64,000 nucleotides of DNA from an uncultured Bacilli bacterium (GCA_934096075.1 CAKOLN010000001.1:1-64000); one strand, 5' to 3'. Shown: positions 25,546-35,576, counted from the stretch's first letter. Notes: a model not told the origin generated them from the letters alone. Translations and numbers: made by a program.

Positions 25546-28500
25546 ATGATGAATTATAAATATAGTAAAGGACAAATATTTGGAAAAAGATTAAAAGTTC
25601 CATCACATATACTAGCAAGAGTTTATCATTCTAGTCTTCCTTTAGAAGATTTTATTGAGTATCATTTAGAAGATAAAATACCAATTTCTTGTATTAGACC
25701 AGAAGATAGAAAGATTGTTGAAAAGTTTGGTATAGATAAATGTAGAGATTTGGATTGGGAATTATTAAATAATACAATGATTTCTAGTCCTTATAATTAT
25801 AATATTGACCTTAATGAATTATTATTGTCTATAGATGAAAATACTGAAAATATTAATAATGCTTTATATGAATTAATTAAAGATAAAGTAAAACCTGTTG
25901 ATTATTCTTCTAAAATGCGTAAAGTTTATTCTGATAGAATACTTGATGAATCTCAAAGCAATAATGGAACTTTGGTGAGAAGTTTTAATAATGGTCAAGT
26001 TGAATTAAATCAATTAATATCAAATTGGGAACTATTTAAAAGTAAAGATTTAAGTTATTGTTTAATGAATGATGAAAAAAATAATAATCATATTACAAAT
26101 GATATGGTAAAGGATTTTATGTCTAATTATGGTGAGTTGGCTACTTTAATAACAGAAAACAGTGATGTGTATGCATTTATTAGTAATTTATATCAATTAA
26201 ATTCAGATGGAAAACAAGAGTATATTAAGCAATTTACAGATTATTTATTAGACAAAACAATTAAAAAAAACGGTGTTGGAGTACCACATTTAGAATTGAC
26301 TGATATACAATATAAGGAAGTGTTTAAATACTCATCAATTGAAGATTACCTTAAAAAATTTAATAGTAATTCTGCAACAAGTATTTGTAATGAATTAAAA
26401 TTATTACCCAAAGATTATCTTTTTAATATATCTATACCATTTTCTATACTAAAAAATAAAGATGTTTTGAATTTTTTAGGAGCTTATGGAATAAAAAATA
26501 TTGTTGATTTTGATAATGAATGTGGACATTTTTTTACTAAGGATAATTTTAAAATGTTAAGTTCTATGAGTAATATGTATTTGTATGGATCTTATCGTAG
26601 TGAGTTTTTACCCTTAGATGTTTATGATAGTCATTTTAATTATGTTAGACATTGTACAAAAGAAGAATTTTACAATGCAATGCGTGAAATGATAATATAT
26701 GGTCCTGGTGATAATTTTAAAGCTCCGGATTATAGGAATCTAACTGGAGAATTTAGAGATAAAAATTCCGATTTATTTATATCAGAACAAGCACCTGATG
26801 AATTAAAAGATTTATTTTATACAAAGCAGGTTACTTCTAAAATATTTTTAGAGCATCCTGAGTATATAGAATTTATAAAAGAAAAAAATTATGCATCAAG
26901 TTTTAAAAATTCATTGGTGAAAATCGGAAACAATAGAGATTATGAAAACTTTTATACTTTTTTAAGTAATAAAATGAACTTTAATGATGTTATGAAATTT
27001 ATTATTGAATATGGAGATGTTTTAGATACTATTTTTGATAAGAATGTAAGAAATAGTGAATATCAAATGACATTATCTTTAGAAGATGATATAAATAATA
27101 TTCCTATCAAAATATGTGAGGTATTAAAGAAACTTATTACGGAAAATGGGACAATTTATCCAAATCGTATACCACAGAAAATAAGAGAAGCATATCCAAA
27201 GATGTTTTTAGACAAAGAAGCACCAAAAGAATTGCAAGAGGCCTTTTACAATAGAAAATTAACTTTAAATGATTTTATTAATAATCCTGATTTAATTAAT
27301 GCTTTTAATAATACAAATATAATATATGGTTTTTCTATTAATGAACCTTGGATTATTTTGCTATATGATGATTTAGAAAATCAAAAAAGAGCAAATTATA
27401 TGCGTTTAAAAGTAATGTCACAATATTTTAAAATACAAGATAAAAACTTGCAAGATATATATAAAAACTTTATTACTGTTATTGGAAGTAATATTGATGA
27501 AAATAAAATTGATTGTATTTCAGAAGTTTTATATAGGTTATCATTGTCAAATTCAAGTGAAATGTATAATTTTAGAACTGAAATTGCTACACAACTTTTA
27601 GATGTTGATAATCCTTTAGAGAGTTTAAATAAAATAGAAAATATATTTACAAGAAATAATCTTCCGGTAGTTGGAAAAATATATTCATGCTTTGATATAT
27701 TACATCCTGACTTTCAAGGATTTGATTTTGGAGAGAGTTCAACCATTTCTCCTGTTTTGAAAAATTCATCAGCTTCAGCTAAGAAAGTAATAGTTTTTTC
27801 AGATTTAATTAAATCTTCATTTGGATCTAATAATAGATCGGTAAATTCATATTTAAAAAATATAGAATATGGTTGTAGTTTATATGAGAATATAAAGGCT
27901 GGATTGGTTAAATTTGATTTACTTGGAGAAAATGAAAAAAGAGAATTAGTAACATTTAGAAATCATTTAGCAACACTATATAATAATACTAAAATAGGAA
28001 AAAATGATGGGTTTATATATAGTGAAAATGTTTTGGATGATATTTTACAATTATCGAAAAATTTATCTCCTGATGGAACACTCGACTATAATTTAGCTAA
28101 TAGAGTTATTAGGATGTTTTGCGGTTTTGCTGGAATTGATACTTTGGATCAAGCTAAAAGTTATATTGAACAAAAAATTAAAACTGCTGATTCTAGAAAT
28201 AGAGAAGCATCTAATTCAGATATGATGTTAGAACAAGGAGATTTTATTAAAGGAATTGGTGATGTAAAATATTTAGGTAATATTTTACAAAATGGTAGTG
28301 TATCAAAAGAGTATTTAGGTTCGAGTGCTGGGAGTGATTTAACTCCACTTGATACAGATATGTCAATGATATTAGATAAAGAAGGAACAATAAGTGAAAA
28401 AATTAATAAAACCGTCGCAAAGGAATATGGACCCATATGGTTTGTGTTAAAAAATGATGATAGATTTATAACTACTAGAACTAATACTGAAACTTTGCCT

Positions 28501-29676
28501 ATAAAAAGAGATTTATCTAAAATAGAAGCATTTTATACAGGAGTTATAGGGCAGGATCATTATGGAATTAGAACGGGTTTTGCTTCAAGTGAAATAAATT
28601 ATATTGTTATGACAGATTATGATCCAAGAGTCGGTTTGGAAGTAGCTTTAAATGGCATTTATATTCCAGTTGTTAATAAAGAGGGAAAAGTTTTATTTAC
28701 GCCTAAAGATTATGATGAAATAAGAGCGAAGATGAGTGGCTTGTCTTATTACGATGAGCAAAATTATTCTTTTTCTAATAATTTAGTTACTGAAGAAACA
28801 AAATATTTAAGTGAACAAATAGAACAAAGTAATCGAGAGGTTAGTATTAAAAGAGAAAAAATAAATAATATTATTAAAAAATCTCTTGAAGAATTAGGAT
28901 TGCAGTTAAAAACAAATATTGATGGAGATTTAACAGAAGGATTTGTAGAATTAATTGATACTGGTTCAACAGGAAGAGGTACAAATAAACCTGGAGATGG
29001 AGATTTTGACTTTATGATGAGGTTAGATAAAAATTTATTTTCAAATCCTTCAGAATTAGATAAATTAAAGCAAACTATATTAAAAAATTTAGTTGTTGGA
29101 AAAGCTCCAGAAGCAATAAGTAGTGGAGATTTTAGATTAAAAGGTGTTCAAATAGATAATGATACTGTTGTTGATATTGATATTACATTTATTAATAGAA
29201 CAGATAAAGTTTCTTATTCATCTGATATGGCATTACAAGATAGATTATCAACTATTCAAAGAATAAATCCTGAAAAATATAAATATGTTGTTGCTAATAT
29301 ACTTCTGGCTAAGCAAGTTCTAAAAAAAGCTGGAGCCTATAAACCTAACCGAGGAGATGTACCACAAGGTGGATTAGGTGGAGTTGGAATTGAAAATTGG
29401 ATTCTTCAAAATGGAGGTTCATTTATTGATGCGGCTAAGAGTTTTGTTATGGCAGCTGATAGTAAGAATTTTGAAGAATTTAAATCAGGATATCAAATAT
29501 GGGATTTTGGAGAGAATCACCTAGCTGAAAGAAAAGGAAGATATTCGCATGATAATTTTGTTGATGATAATATGAGTCTACAAGGTTATGAGAAAATGGT
29601 ACAAGCATTAAAAGAATATTTAAAAACTTTAAATTTGGAACAACTTCAAACAGATGACTTTAAAGTTAAGCTATAA
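25546..29676 (+). CDS. Giant protein with C-terminal archaeal CCA-like nucleotidyltransferase
   Basis: Unrecognised 1376-aa protein, no signal peptide. Residues 1-900 are mostly helical and contain at least two copies of a motif: APDELKDLFYTKQVTSKIFL and APKELQEAFYNRKLTLNDFI, each after a YPxxF- or NSDLF-like stretch. From about 907 comes a domain with KYLGNILQNGSVSKEYLGSS. From about 1140 comes a Pol-beta nucleotidyltransferase: GSTGRGT, then GDGDFDF (Asp about 1153 and 1155), and VVDIDIT as the third Asp (about 1208). The later GGVGIENWILQNGGSF (about 1280) parallels the GFSGYLxELLxxxYGSF block of archaeal CCA-adding enzymes. AGGTGG suits ATG 25549 slightly better than 25546. Activity on RNA is inference. 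Confidence 0.75.
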   Translation: MMNYKYSKGQIFGKRLKVPSHILARVYHSSLPLEDFIEYHLEDKIPISCIRPEDRKIVEKFGIDKCRDLDWELLNNTMISSPYNYNIDLNELLLSIDENTENINNALYELIKDKVKPVDYSSKMRKVYSDRILDESQSNNGTLVRSFNNGQVELNQLISNWELFKSKDLSYCLMNDEKNNNHITNDMVKDFMSNYGELATLITENSDVYAFISNLYQLNSDGKQEYIKQFTDYLLDKTIKKNGVGVPHLELTDIQYKEVFKYSSIEDYLKKFNSNSATSICNELKLLPKDYLFNISIPFSILKNKDVLNFLGAYGIKNIVDFDNECGHFFTKDNFKMLSSMSNMYLYGSYRSEFLPLDVYDSHFNYVRHCTKEEFYNAMREMIIYGPGDNFKAPDYRNLTGEFRDKNSDLFISEQAPDELKDLFYTKQVTSKIFLEHPEYIEFIKEKNYASSFKNSLVKIGNNRDYENFYTFLSNKMNFNDVMKFIIEYGDVLDTIFDKNVRNSEYQMTLSLEDDINNIPIKICEVLKKLITENGTIYPNRIPQKIREAYPKMFLDKEAPKELQEAFYNRKLTLNDFINNPDLINAFNNTNIIYGFSINEPWIILLYDDLENQKRANYMRLKVMSQYFKIQDKNLQDIYKNFITVIGSNIDENKIDCISEVLYRLSLSNSSEMYNFRTEIATQLLDVDNPLESLNKIENIFTRNNLPVVGKIYSCFDILHPDFQGFDFGESSTISPVLKNSSASAKKVIVFSDLIKSSFGSNNRSVNSYLKNIEYGCSLYENIKAGLVKFDLLGENEKRELVTFRNHLATLYNNTKIGKNDGFIYSENVLDDILQLSKNLSPDGTLDYNLANRVIRMFCGFAGIDTLDQAKSYIEQKIKTADSRNREASNSDMMLEQGDFIKGIGDVKYLGNILQNGSVSKEYLGSSAGSDLTPLDTDMSMILDKEGTISEKINKTVAKEYGPIWFVLKNDDRFITTRTNTETLPIKRDLSKIEAFYTGVIGQDHYGIRTGFASSEINYIVMTDYDPRVGLEVALNGIYIPVVNKEGKVLFTPKDYDEIRAKMSGLSYYDEQNYSFSNNLVTEETKYLSEQIEQSNREVSIKREKINNIIKKSLEELGLQLKTNIDGDLTEGFVELIDTGSTGRGTNKPGDGDFDFMMRLDKNLFSNPSELDKLKQTILKNLVVGKAPEAISSGDFRLKGVQIDNDTVVDIDITFINRTDKVSYSSDMALQDRLSTIQRINPEKYKYVVANILLAKQVLKKAGAYKPNRGDVPQGGLGGVGIENWILQNGGSFIDAAKSFVMAADSKNFEEFKSGYQIWDFGENHLAERKGRYSHDNFVDDNMSLQGYEKMVQALKEYLKTLNLEQLQTDDFKVKL

Positions 29677-29703
29677 AAAGAAAAAGTTGAATTTAAAATA
29701 ATT

Positions 29704-29730
29704 GTAGACTAAATGTCTACTTTTATTTTT
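29704..29730 (+). terminator. Terminator of the giant nucleotidyltransferase gene
   Basis: GTAGAC / GTCTAC stem, loop TAAAT, tail TTTTATTTTT. Confidence 0.7.
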
Positions 29731-29766
29731 TCATAAAATATGTTAATATGTTGTCAGGTGATATAG

Positions 29767-30381
29767 GTGAAATTAAATGAGTTAAAATGTAAGAATTGTG
29801 GAGCTAAGTTAAGTGTTCCAGAAAAGACTGAAACTGTTACATGTAAGTATTGTCATACTACTTTTAGTGTAGAAGATGCTTATACAGAAGGCTATAAATA
29901 TACTAAAGGAGTATTGGATGCACATGATGAAAAACAAAAAGAACAATTTGAGAGAGTAAAAGATTTTATGGAGAATAATCCTGTTGCTAAAAAGTCTATG
30001 GTAGCGGGTAAAATAGTTGCAATTTTTTCTATTATAATAATAGTGGCTGTTTTTATTGGAATATTTTTTGGAATAAGTAAAACTATAAAAAGTGACAAAG
30101 AATGGGATAAAGAGTGGGAAGTAACTAAATTTAATAATGGATTTTTAAATTATAATGGTACTAAAAGTGGATATTGGGTTAAAGATTATTTGGATGATAT
30201 AGTTGATAGTAATAAGACTAATAAAAGTCACATTATAACAGTTGTTTATAATGATATTAAAACTAGTGATTCAACTGAAATAATAAATATGAAAAAAAGT
30301 ATTGATGAAAATAAAAAGTATGAAGTAATTGTTGATTATGATGAAAATGGTTTCTTCTATTTAATGACAATCGAGGAATAA
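29767..30381 (+). CDS. Zinc-ribbon membrane protein
   Basis: Protein of 204 aa: an N-terminal double CxxC zinc ribbon (LKCKNCGAKLSV and TVTCKYCHTTFSV), a charged linker, one membrane segment (about residues 78-103, VAIFSIIIIVAVFIGIFFGI) and an extracellular tail. The start is GTG at 29767 with AGGTGAT placed 6 nt before. Such ribbon-plus-TM proteins are frequent in this lineage, and their function is unknown. The downstream DUF2500-like gene starts at the next base after its stop, so they form an operon. Confidence 0.7.
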   Translation: MKLNELKCKNCGAKLSVPEKTETVTCKYCHTTFSVEDAYTEGYKYTKGVLDAHDEKQKEQFERVKDFMENNPVAKKSMVAGKIVAIFSIIIIVAVFIGIFFGISKTIKSDKEWDKEWEVTKFNNGFLNYNGTKSGYWVKDYLDDIVDSNKTNKSHIITVVYNDIKTSDSTEIINMKKSIDENKKYEVIVDYDENGFFYLMTIEE

Positions 30382-30684
30382 ATGCAAATATTTTTAATTA
30401 TAGTTATTATTTGTTTTGCTTTTGTTATAGGAAATCATATACTAGATATGAAAGCACCAGAAGAAAAAGTTGAAGCTAAGCTAGTTAATAAAAAGATAGA
30501 GAGTATTATAGATAGTAATAATGTAATGCATGAAAATTATTTGTTGTATTTTGAATATCATAATCAAGTAAAACATTTTAGTGTAAGATATTCAGTATAT
30601 AATAAATATAAAAAGAATACTAAAGGTTATTTAGTACATAAAAGAAATAAATTTGTTGATTTTATAATAGATGAAGTATATTAA
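30382..30684 (+). CDS. DUF2500-like membrane protein
   Basis: Protein of 100 aa with one N-terminal membrane segment (QIFLIIVIICFAFVIGNHIL) and a small beta domain: VEAKLVNKKIES, ENYLLYFEYHNQVKHFSV and TKGYLVHKRNKFVDF, which follows the DUF2500 pattern (a Y-x-TFE strand, then a G-x-L-x-x-q/K-R...F-x-x-F end). It begins immediately after the stop of the zinc-ribbon gene and ends near a weak hairpin, so the two genes are cotranscribed. Confidence 0.65.
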   Translation: MQIFLIIVIICFAFVIGNHILDMKAPEEKVEAKLVNKKIESIIDSNNVMHENYLLYFEYHNQVKHFSVRYSVYNKYKKNTKGYLVHKRNKFVDFIIDEVY

Positions 30685-30720
30685 ACTAAAACTCCACACT
30701 TAGTTTGTATACTTTTTCTT
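30683..30720 (+). terminator. Weak terminator
   Basis: AAACTA / TAGTTT 6-bp stem with a 12-nt loop, then a T-rich stretch from 30711. Confidence 0.4.
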
Positions 30721-30756
30721 TAATTTTTTTTATAATTATTATGGAAGGGTGAGATA

Positions 30757-32163
30757 ATGAATCAGACAAAAATTGGTAAATATTTATCTAAAAAGAGAAA
30801 AGAAAAAGGATTAACTCAAGTAGAGATGGCTAAGATTATTGGAGTTACTGATCGTGCAATATCTAATTGGGAAAATGGTAGAAGAATACCTGATTTAAGT
30901 TTATTTAATAATATTTGTGAGGTATTAGATATTACAGTTAATGAACTAATAAATGGAGAAGATATTTCTAAAGATAAAGTTATAAGTAAGAATAATGAAT
31001 CTTTGATTAAAGTGTTAAAAACTAATAAAAATAATAAAAGAAGGTTTATTTATGTATTAGGAATATCTATAGTGTTTGTGTTTACATTAATCTTTTGGAG
31101 TTATAAGAGTATTTATCCTAAGATAGATATTTATAGTATTATATTAGATGCAGATGATCCTGATAAAGGTTTTAAAACTATTAAGAAGTTTACTTATGAT
31201 GATAGAGATTATTACTATTATGGTATTACTGGAGTTAGTTTATGTGATGTAAATGGAAAGTGTTATGAATTAGAATCTAGTTTAAGACATGGACAAACGA
31301 GTTTAACTAAAATTAATGAATATTTAGATAGTCAAGTAAATTTAGGGAATACTACTAGTGAATTTCTTTATGATGGTGGGACTTCTATATATGGAAATGA
31401 AAGATATCAAATAGCGATATGTAAAACTTTAGATGATAATAAAGATGTTTATATTGGGTTAGATGATATGATTAATAATTTAAATGGTAAATATTGTGGA
31501 CGAAGTGAAAATAAAGATAAGAGTTTTAAAAGAACATACTATGTAAGTAGTGCTTCTATAAGTGATGATAAAGAATTTAGCAAAGTACAATTAGTTCAAA
31601 GTAATGGAGAGTCAGATTATGTTTTACTTAATATTACTAATAATTTAGTTGTTGGTAAGACTTATGAATTTTCGTTTTTGGCTTTTGACGAGTTTGAAGA
31701 TACAATATCTAATTTATTTGAATATGCAACTATTATAGATATTAAATTAGCAGAAGAAGACATAAATGAAGATATTATTGTTAATGAAAAATATGAAAGT
31801 AATGGAGAGTTAAATGAAGTAGATAATGTTAGTATGGAGATAATGGAGGGAACTTTAACAAAAGAAGGCGCTAGTGTAATAATCACAGATTTAAATAAAG
31901 AAAAAAATGGATTTGGTTTATATTATAGAATAGATAAAAAAGAAAATGATGAGTGGAAACCATTGGAAATAATATGTGATAATTGTGCATTTAATGAGCC
32001 AGCATACTTTGTTGATAGAAATAATAAATTAGTATTTCATATGAATTGGAAAGAATTATATGGACCATTAGATAAGGGATACTATAGAATAGTAAAAGAT
32101 GTATGTGTTGGTGAATTTTGTGAAAGTCATAAATATTTTTCAGTAGAATTTAAAATTGATTAA
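30757..32163 (+). CDS. XRE-family regulator with membrane span and extracellular domain
   Basis: Protein of 468 aa. An N-terminal Xre helix-turn-helix (KIGKYLSKKRKEKGLTQVEM, then VTDRAISNWENGRRIPD, about residues 4-58) is followed by a linker and one membrane segment (about 92-110), then a 350-residue extracellular region with five or six Cys. The Cys pairs (LCDVNGKC, ICDNCAF and VCVGEFC) suggest disulfides. It is a one-component membrane receptor-regulator in layout. The ligand is unknown. GAAGGGTGAG precedes the start. The next gene begins 39 bp downstream. Confidence 0.75.
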   Translation: MNQTKIGKYLSKKRKEKGLTQVEMAKIIGVTDRAISNWENGRRIPDLSLFNNICEVLDITVNELINGEDISKDKVISKNNESLIKVLKTNKNNKRRFIYVLGISIVFVFTLIFWSYKSIYPKIDIYSIILDADDPDKGFKTIKKFTYDDRDYYYYGITGVSLCDVNGKCYELESSLRHGQTSLTKINEYLDSQVNLGNTTSEFLYDGGTSIYGNERYQIAICKTLDDNKDVYIGLDDMINNLNGKYCGRSENKDKSFKRTYYVSSASISDDKEFSKVQLVQSNGESDYVLLNITNNLVVGKTYEFSFLAFDEFEDTISNLFEYATIIDIKLAEEDINEDIIVNEKYESNGELNEVDNVSMEIMEGTLTKEGASVIITDLNKEKNGFGLYYRIDKKENDEWKPLEIICDNCAFNEPAYFVDRNNKLVFHMNWKELYGPLDKGYYRIVKDVCVGEFCESHKYFSVEFKID

Positions 32164-32202
32164 GTTCTACTTTTTCTATATAATATTCTTAGTGGTGGTA
32201 GT

Positions 32203-33708
32203 ATGGATATAAAGAGTATTAAAAAAGAAGCAAGAAAGAATGTAAAAAGAAATTATTTTAAGAAAGTATTAATTGTGTTTTTATGTTCATTACTAGTATA
32301 TGGTAAAGTTACTTATACTAATATATTAGATGTAGATTTAACTAATAAAACAAATATAGATTTAATTAATAAGTATGATATTAAAACTAATACTGAGATT
32401 TTAGATGAACTTCTAGATAAAACTAATAAAGAAAAGAAAATAGAAGAAGAAATATCTAAAAGATATACTAAGGGTGTACTTTCTCTTTTTATTAATGAAT
32501 TAACTGAAACAAAGAGTCTTATATTTACATTGTTAAATGGTGTAAATAAGATACTTGGTGGTAGATTATCTTCTGCAGTTATTATATTTTTATCTACAAT
32601 TGTTTTATATTTTATTAAGAATTTTATATTAAAACCTTTAGTAGTGGGTAAGAAAAGATATTTTTTAGAAGAGAATACTTATAATAAGACTAAAATGGAG
32701 AGAGTTGTTTATCCATATAAGAAAAAGAAGATGTTTAGTATATCTTGGATATTATTTGTTAGAGATATTTATTTGACATTATGGAGTTTTACAATAGTGG
32801 GTTATTTTATAAAGAAATACGAGTATATGATGATAGAGTATATTTTAGCTGAAAATCCTAATATTAAGTTAAAAGATGCTTTTAGAATTAGTAAAGATAT
32901 GACTTATGGGTATAAGTGGGATATGTTTAAGTTAGATATATCTATATTATTATGGAGATTACTTGGTGTAGTGACTTTTGATTTATTAAATATATTTTAT
33001 ACTAATGTTTATAGAGAAAGTATATATTTAGAAGTATTTAATAGATTAAGAAAAGATTATAAGAATGAATTATTAAATGATAAGTTACTTTATGAAAATA
33101 AAGATAATCTTAGTATTTATCCTGATGTGTGGAGTAAATTTACTATTAAAGTAGGTGAAAGAAAAGAATATTCTTTAATAAGTTATATATTATTCTTCTT
33201 TACATTTAGTTTTGTAGGCTGGATATGGGAAGTTAGTTTACATTTAATAAATGATGGGGTTTTTGTTAATCGTGGTACGATGCATGGACCTTGGATACCT
33301 ATTTATGGAATAGGTGGTGTGTTAATACTTTTGTTATTAAAGAAATATTATAATAATCCTTTTAAACTTTTTGTGGCATCTTTTATATTATGTGGTATAG
33401 TAGAATACTTTTTTGGATGGGTACTTGAAACATTTATACATATGAGATATTGGAATTATAGTGGGTATTTTATAAATATTAAGGGAAGAGTATGTTTAGA
33501 AGGACTTATTGTATTTGGATTGGGTGGAGTTGGATTTACATATATCTTTGCGCCTATATTAGATAATTTCTATAAAAAAATAAATGATAAGTTTAAGAAA
33601 GTATTGTGTACAATATTAATAAGTGTATTCCTGGTTGATTTATTTATATCTAATTTTGTATATCCGAATACTGGAAAAGGTATATCGAGTGAAGTGAAGA
33701 GTAGATAA
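32203..33708 (+). CDS. DUF975 and CmpB (PF06541) fusion membrane protein
   Basis: Membrane protein of 501 aa joining two families. Residues about 1-300 look like DUF975: MDIKSIKKEARKNVKRNYFK, several membrane helices, and FRISKDMTYGYKWDMFKLDI with IYLEVFNRLRKD. Residues about 320-490 are ABC_trans_CmpB: SFVGWIWEVSLHLI, VNRGTMHGPWIPIYGIGG, FFGWVLETF and RYWNYS. A stand-alone CmpB protein is encoded at 9626-10126. The function of either half is unknown. It follows the membrane XRE regulator by 39 bp, so it may be its target. Confidence 0.75.
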   Translation: MDIKSIKKEARKNVKRNYFKKVLIVFLCSLLVYGKVTYTNILDVDLTNKTNIDLINKYDIKTNTEILDELLDKTNKEKKIEEEISKRYTKGVLSLFINELTETKSLIFTLLNGVNKILGGRLSSAVIIFLSTIVLYFIKNFILKPLVVGKKRYFLEENTYNKTKMERVVYPYKKKKMFSISWILFVRDIYLTLWSFTIVGYFIKKYEYMMIEYILAENPNIKLKDAFRISKDMTYGYKWDMFKLDISILLWRLLGVVTFDLLNIFYTNVYRESIYLEVFNRLRKDYKNELLNDKLLYENKDNLSIYPDVWSKFTIKVGERKEYSLISYILFFFTFSFVGWIWEVSLHLINDGVFVNRGTMHGPWIPIYGIGGVLILLLLKKYYNNPFKLFVASFILCGIVEYFFGWVLETFIHMRYWNYSGYFINIKGRVCLEGLIVFGLGGVGFTYIFAPILDNFYKKINDKFKKVLCTILISVFLVDLFISNFVYPNTGKGISSEVKSR

Positions 33709-33741
33709 TATTCTTCATTTTTGTTATAATATATGTAGGAG

Positions 33742-34620
33742 ATGATAAAGATAAGCAAGGTTTATTTTATTAAGAATATTACTAAAGAGAATGTAGTAAG
33801 AATCTATGAAGAATTAAATAAAGAATTAAAGGGAAATGTAGCTGTTAAAGTTCATTCTGGAGAAGACGGTAATCAAAATTATTTGAGACCAGAATTTTTA
33901 GTACCAATTATAGAGAAAGTTAATGGTACTGTAGTCGAGTGTAATACTGCTTATGAAGGGGCTAGAAATACTACAGATAAACATAAGGAATTAATGGATA
34001 AACATGGTTGGAGTAAATACTTTAATGTTGATATTATGGATAGTGAAGGAGATATTTGTTTAGATATTCCTAATGGTAAGGTAATTAAAAAGAATTATGT
34101 AGGAAGTCATATTAAGAATTATGATTCTATGTTAGTTGTATCACATTTTAAAGGACATCCTATGGGAGGATTTGGAGGGGCTTTAAAGCAACTTTCAATC
34201 GGATGTGCATCAAGTTATGGTAAGAGATATATTCATTGTGTAGGAAAAGAAAATGGTAGTTATGAAGATATGTTTCATGTAGAACAAGATAAGTTTTTAG
34301 AATCAATGGCTGATGCTGCTTCTAGTATAACTAATTTATTTAAAGACAATATTGCTTATATAAATATAATGTGTAATATGAGCGTTGATTGTGATTGCTG
34401 TGCAGTAGCAGAAGATCCTTGTATGAAAGATATTGGAATACTTGCTAGTGTGGATCCTGTAGCTCTAGATAAAGCTTGTATTGATTTAGTATATAATAGT
34501 AATGATCCAGGAAGAGATCATTTAGTAGAAAGAATTGAATCTAGAAATGGTGTTCATATTATAGATAGTGCTCAAGAATTAGGTGTTGGAAGTATTCAAT
34601 ATGAATTAATAGAATTATAG
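33742..34620 (+). CDS. DUF362 family protein
   Basis: Protein of 292 aa in the DUF362 family of iron-sulfur-associated proteins of anaerobes: LNKELKGNVAVKVHSGE, SHFKGHPMGGFGGALKQLSIG, CNMSVDCDCCAVAEDPC and ILASVDPVALDKACIDL. The C-terminal ferredoxin extension of some members is absent. AGGAG directly abuts ATG 33742, unusually close, so initiation may be weak. TATAAT lies near 33726. The function is unknown. It is followed 8 bp later by a 3-hydroxyacyl-CoA dehydrogenase gene, the two forming an operon that ends at 35583. Confidence 0.85.
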   Translation: MIKISKVYFIKNITKENVVRIYEELNKELKGNVAVKVHSGEDGNQNYLRPEFLVPIIEKVNGTVVECNTAYEGARNTTDKHKELMDKHGWSKYFNVDIMDSEGDICLDIPNGKVIKKNYVGSHIKNYDSMLVVSHFKGHPMGGFGGALKQLSIGCASSYGKRYIHCVGKENGSYEDMFHVEQDKFLESMADAASSITNLFKDNIAYINIMCNMSVDCDCCAVAEDPCMKDIGILASVDPVALDKACIDLVYNSNDPGRDHLVERIESRNGVHIIDSAQELGVGSIQYELIEL

Positions 34621-34628
34621 GAGGTCTT

Positions 34629-35576
34629 ATGAATAATATAACTATTATAGGCGGTGGAGTTTTAGGTAGTCAAATAGCTTTTCAAAGTGCATACTCTGGA
34701 AAGAAAGTTACTATTTGGTTAAGAAGTAAAGAAAGTATAGGTAGAACTACACCTAAATTAGAACATATTAAATCTTGTTATATAGAAGCTATTGAAGAAA
34801 TGGATAAATCTATAAATAATTGGTGTAATGGTATAAGTGATGTTGATAATTTTAATAAAGAAGAATGTTTAAAGAAAGTAGAAGATGCTTTTGTTAATAT
34901 TAGAATAGAATTAGATATGAAAGAAGCTTTAAAAGATGCTGATTTAGTTATAGAATCTATGACAGAAGATATTAATACTAAAAGAGATTTATTTATTAAA
35001 ATGAGTAAGTTATTAGACGAGAAGACTATTTTAGTTACTAATTCTTCTACTATATTGCCAAGTAAATTAAGAAACTATACTGGAAGAAGTGATAAGTTTT
35101 TAAGTTTACATTTTGCGAATACTATTTGGAAAAATAATATTGTAGAAGTTATGAAACATGATAAAACTAGTGATGATAGTTTTAATAAAGTAATAGAATT
35201 TTCTAAAGAAATTAGAATGATACCACTTCCTTTACTTAAAGAGAAAAGTGGGTACTTACTTAATTCTATGTTAATTCCACTTTTGTTTTCAGCCTTGGAT
35301 TTATATGTCAATGGAGTAAGTGATTTTAAAAGTATAGATGAAGCTTGGACTAAAGGTACTGGTTCACCTAAAGGGCCTTTTAGAATATTAGATACTGTTG
35401 GACTTAAGACTGCATATGAAATAGTTAATATGTATGTTAAAACACCTTCTTTTTTAGCACCTTATAATTTTAAGGGTATGGCTAAGTTGTTAAAACAATA
35501 TATTGATGAAGGTAGGTTAGGTGAAAGTACTGGTATTGGATTTTATGAATATAATATAAAGACTACTATAAAGTAG
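34629..35576 (+). CDS. 3-hydroxyacyl-CoA dehydrogenase family protein
   Basis: NAD-dependent dehydrogenase of 315 aa. It has an N-terminal Rossmann motif IIGGGVLGSQIA (residues 5-16), then LVIESMTEDINTKRDLF, LVTNSSTILPS, LSLHFANTIWKNNIVEV and the C-terminal 3HCDH helical region (KGPFRILDTVGLKTAYEI). Family members oxidise 3-hydroxyacyl-CoA, for example 3-hydroxybutyryl-CoA. The usual HFFNP is HFANT here, so substrate range may differ. No thiolase or crotonase genes are nearby. AGGAGG precedes the ATG. Confidence 0.85.
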   Translation: MNNITIIGGGVLGSQIAFQSAYSGKKVTIWLRSKESIGRTTPKLEHIKSCYIEAIEEMDKSINNWCNGISDVDNFNKEECLKKVEDAFVNIRIELDMKEALKDADLVIESMTEDINTKRDLFIKMSKLLDEKTILVTNSSTILPSKLRNYTGRSDKFLSLHFANTIWKNNIVEVMKHDKTSDDSFNKVIEFSKEIRMIPLPLLKEKSGYLLNSMLIPLLFSALDLYVNGVSDFKSIDEAWTKGTGSPKGPFRILDTVGLKTAYEIVNMYVKTPSFLAPYNFKGMAKLLKQYIDEGRLGESTGIGFYEYNIKTTIK

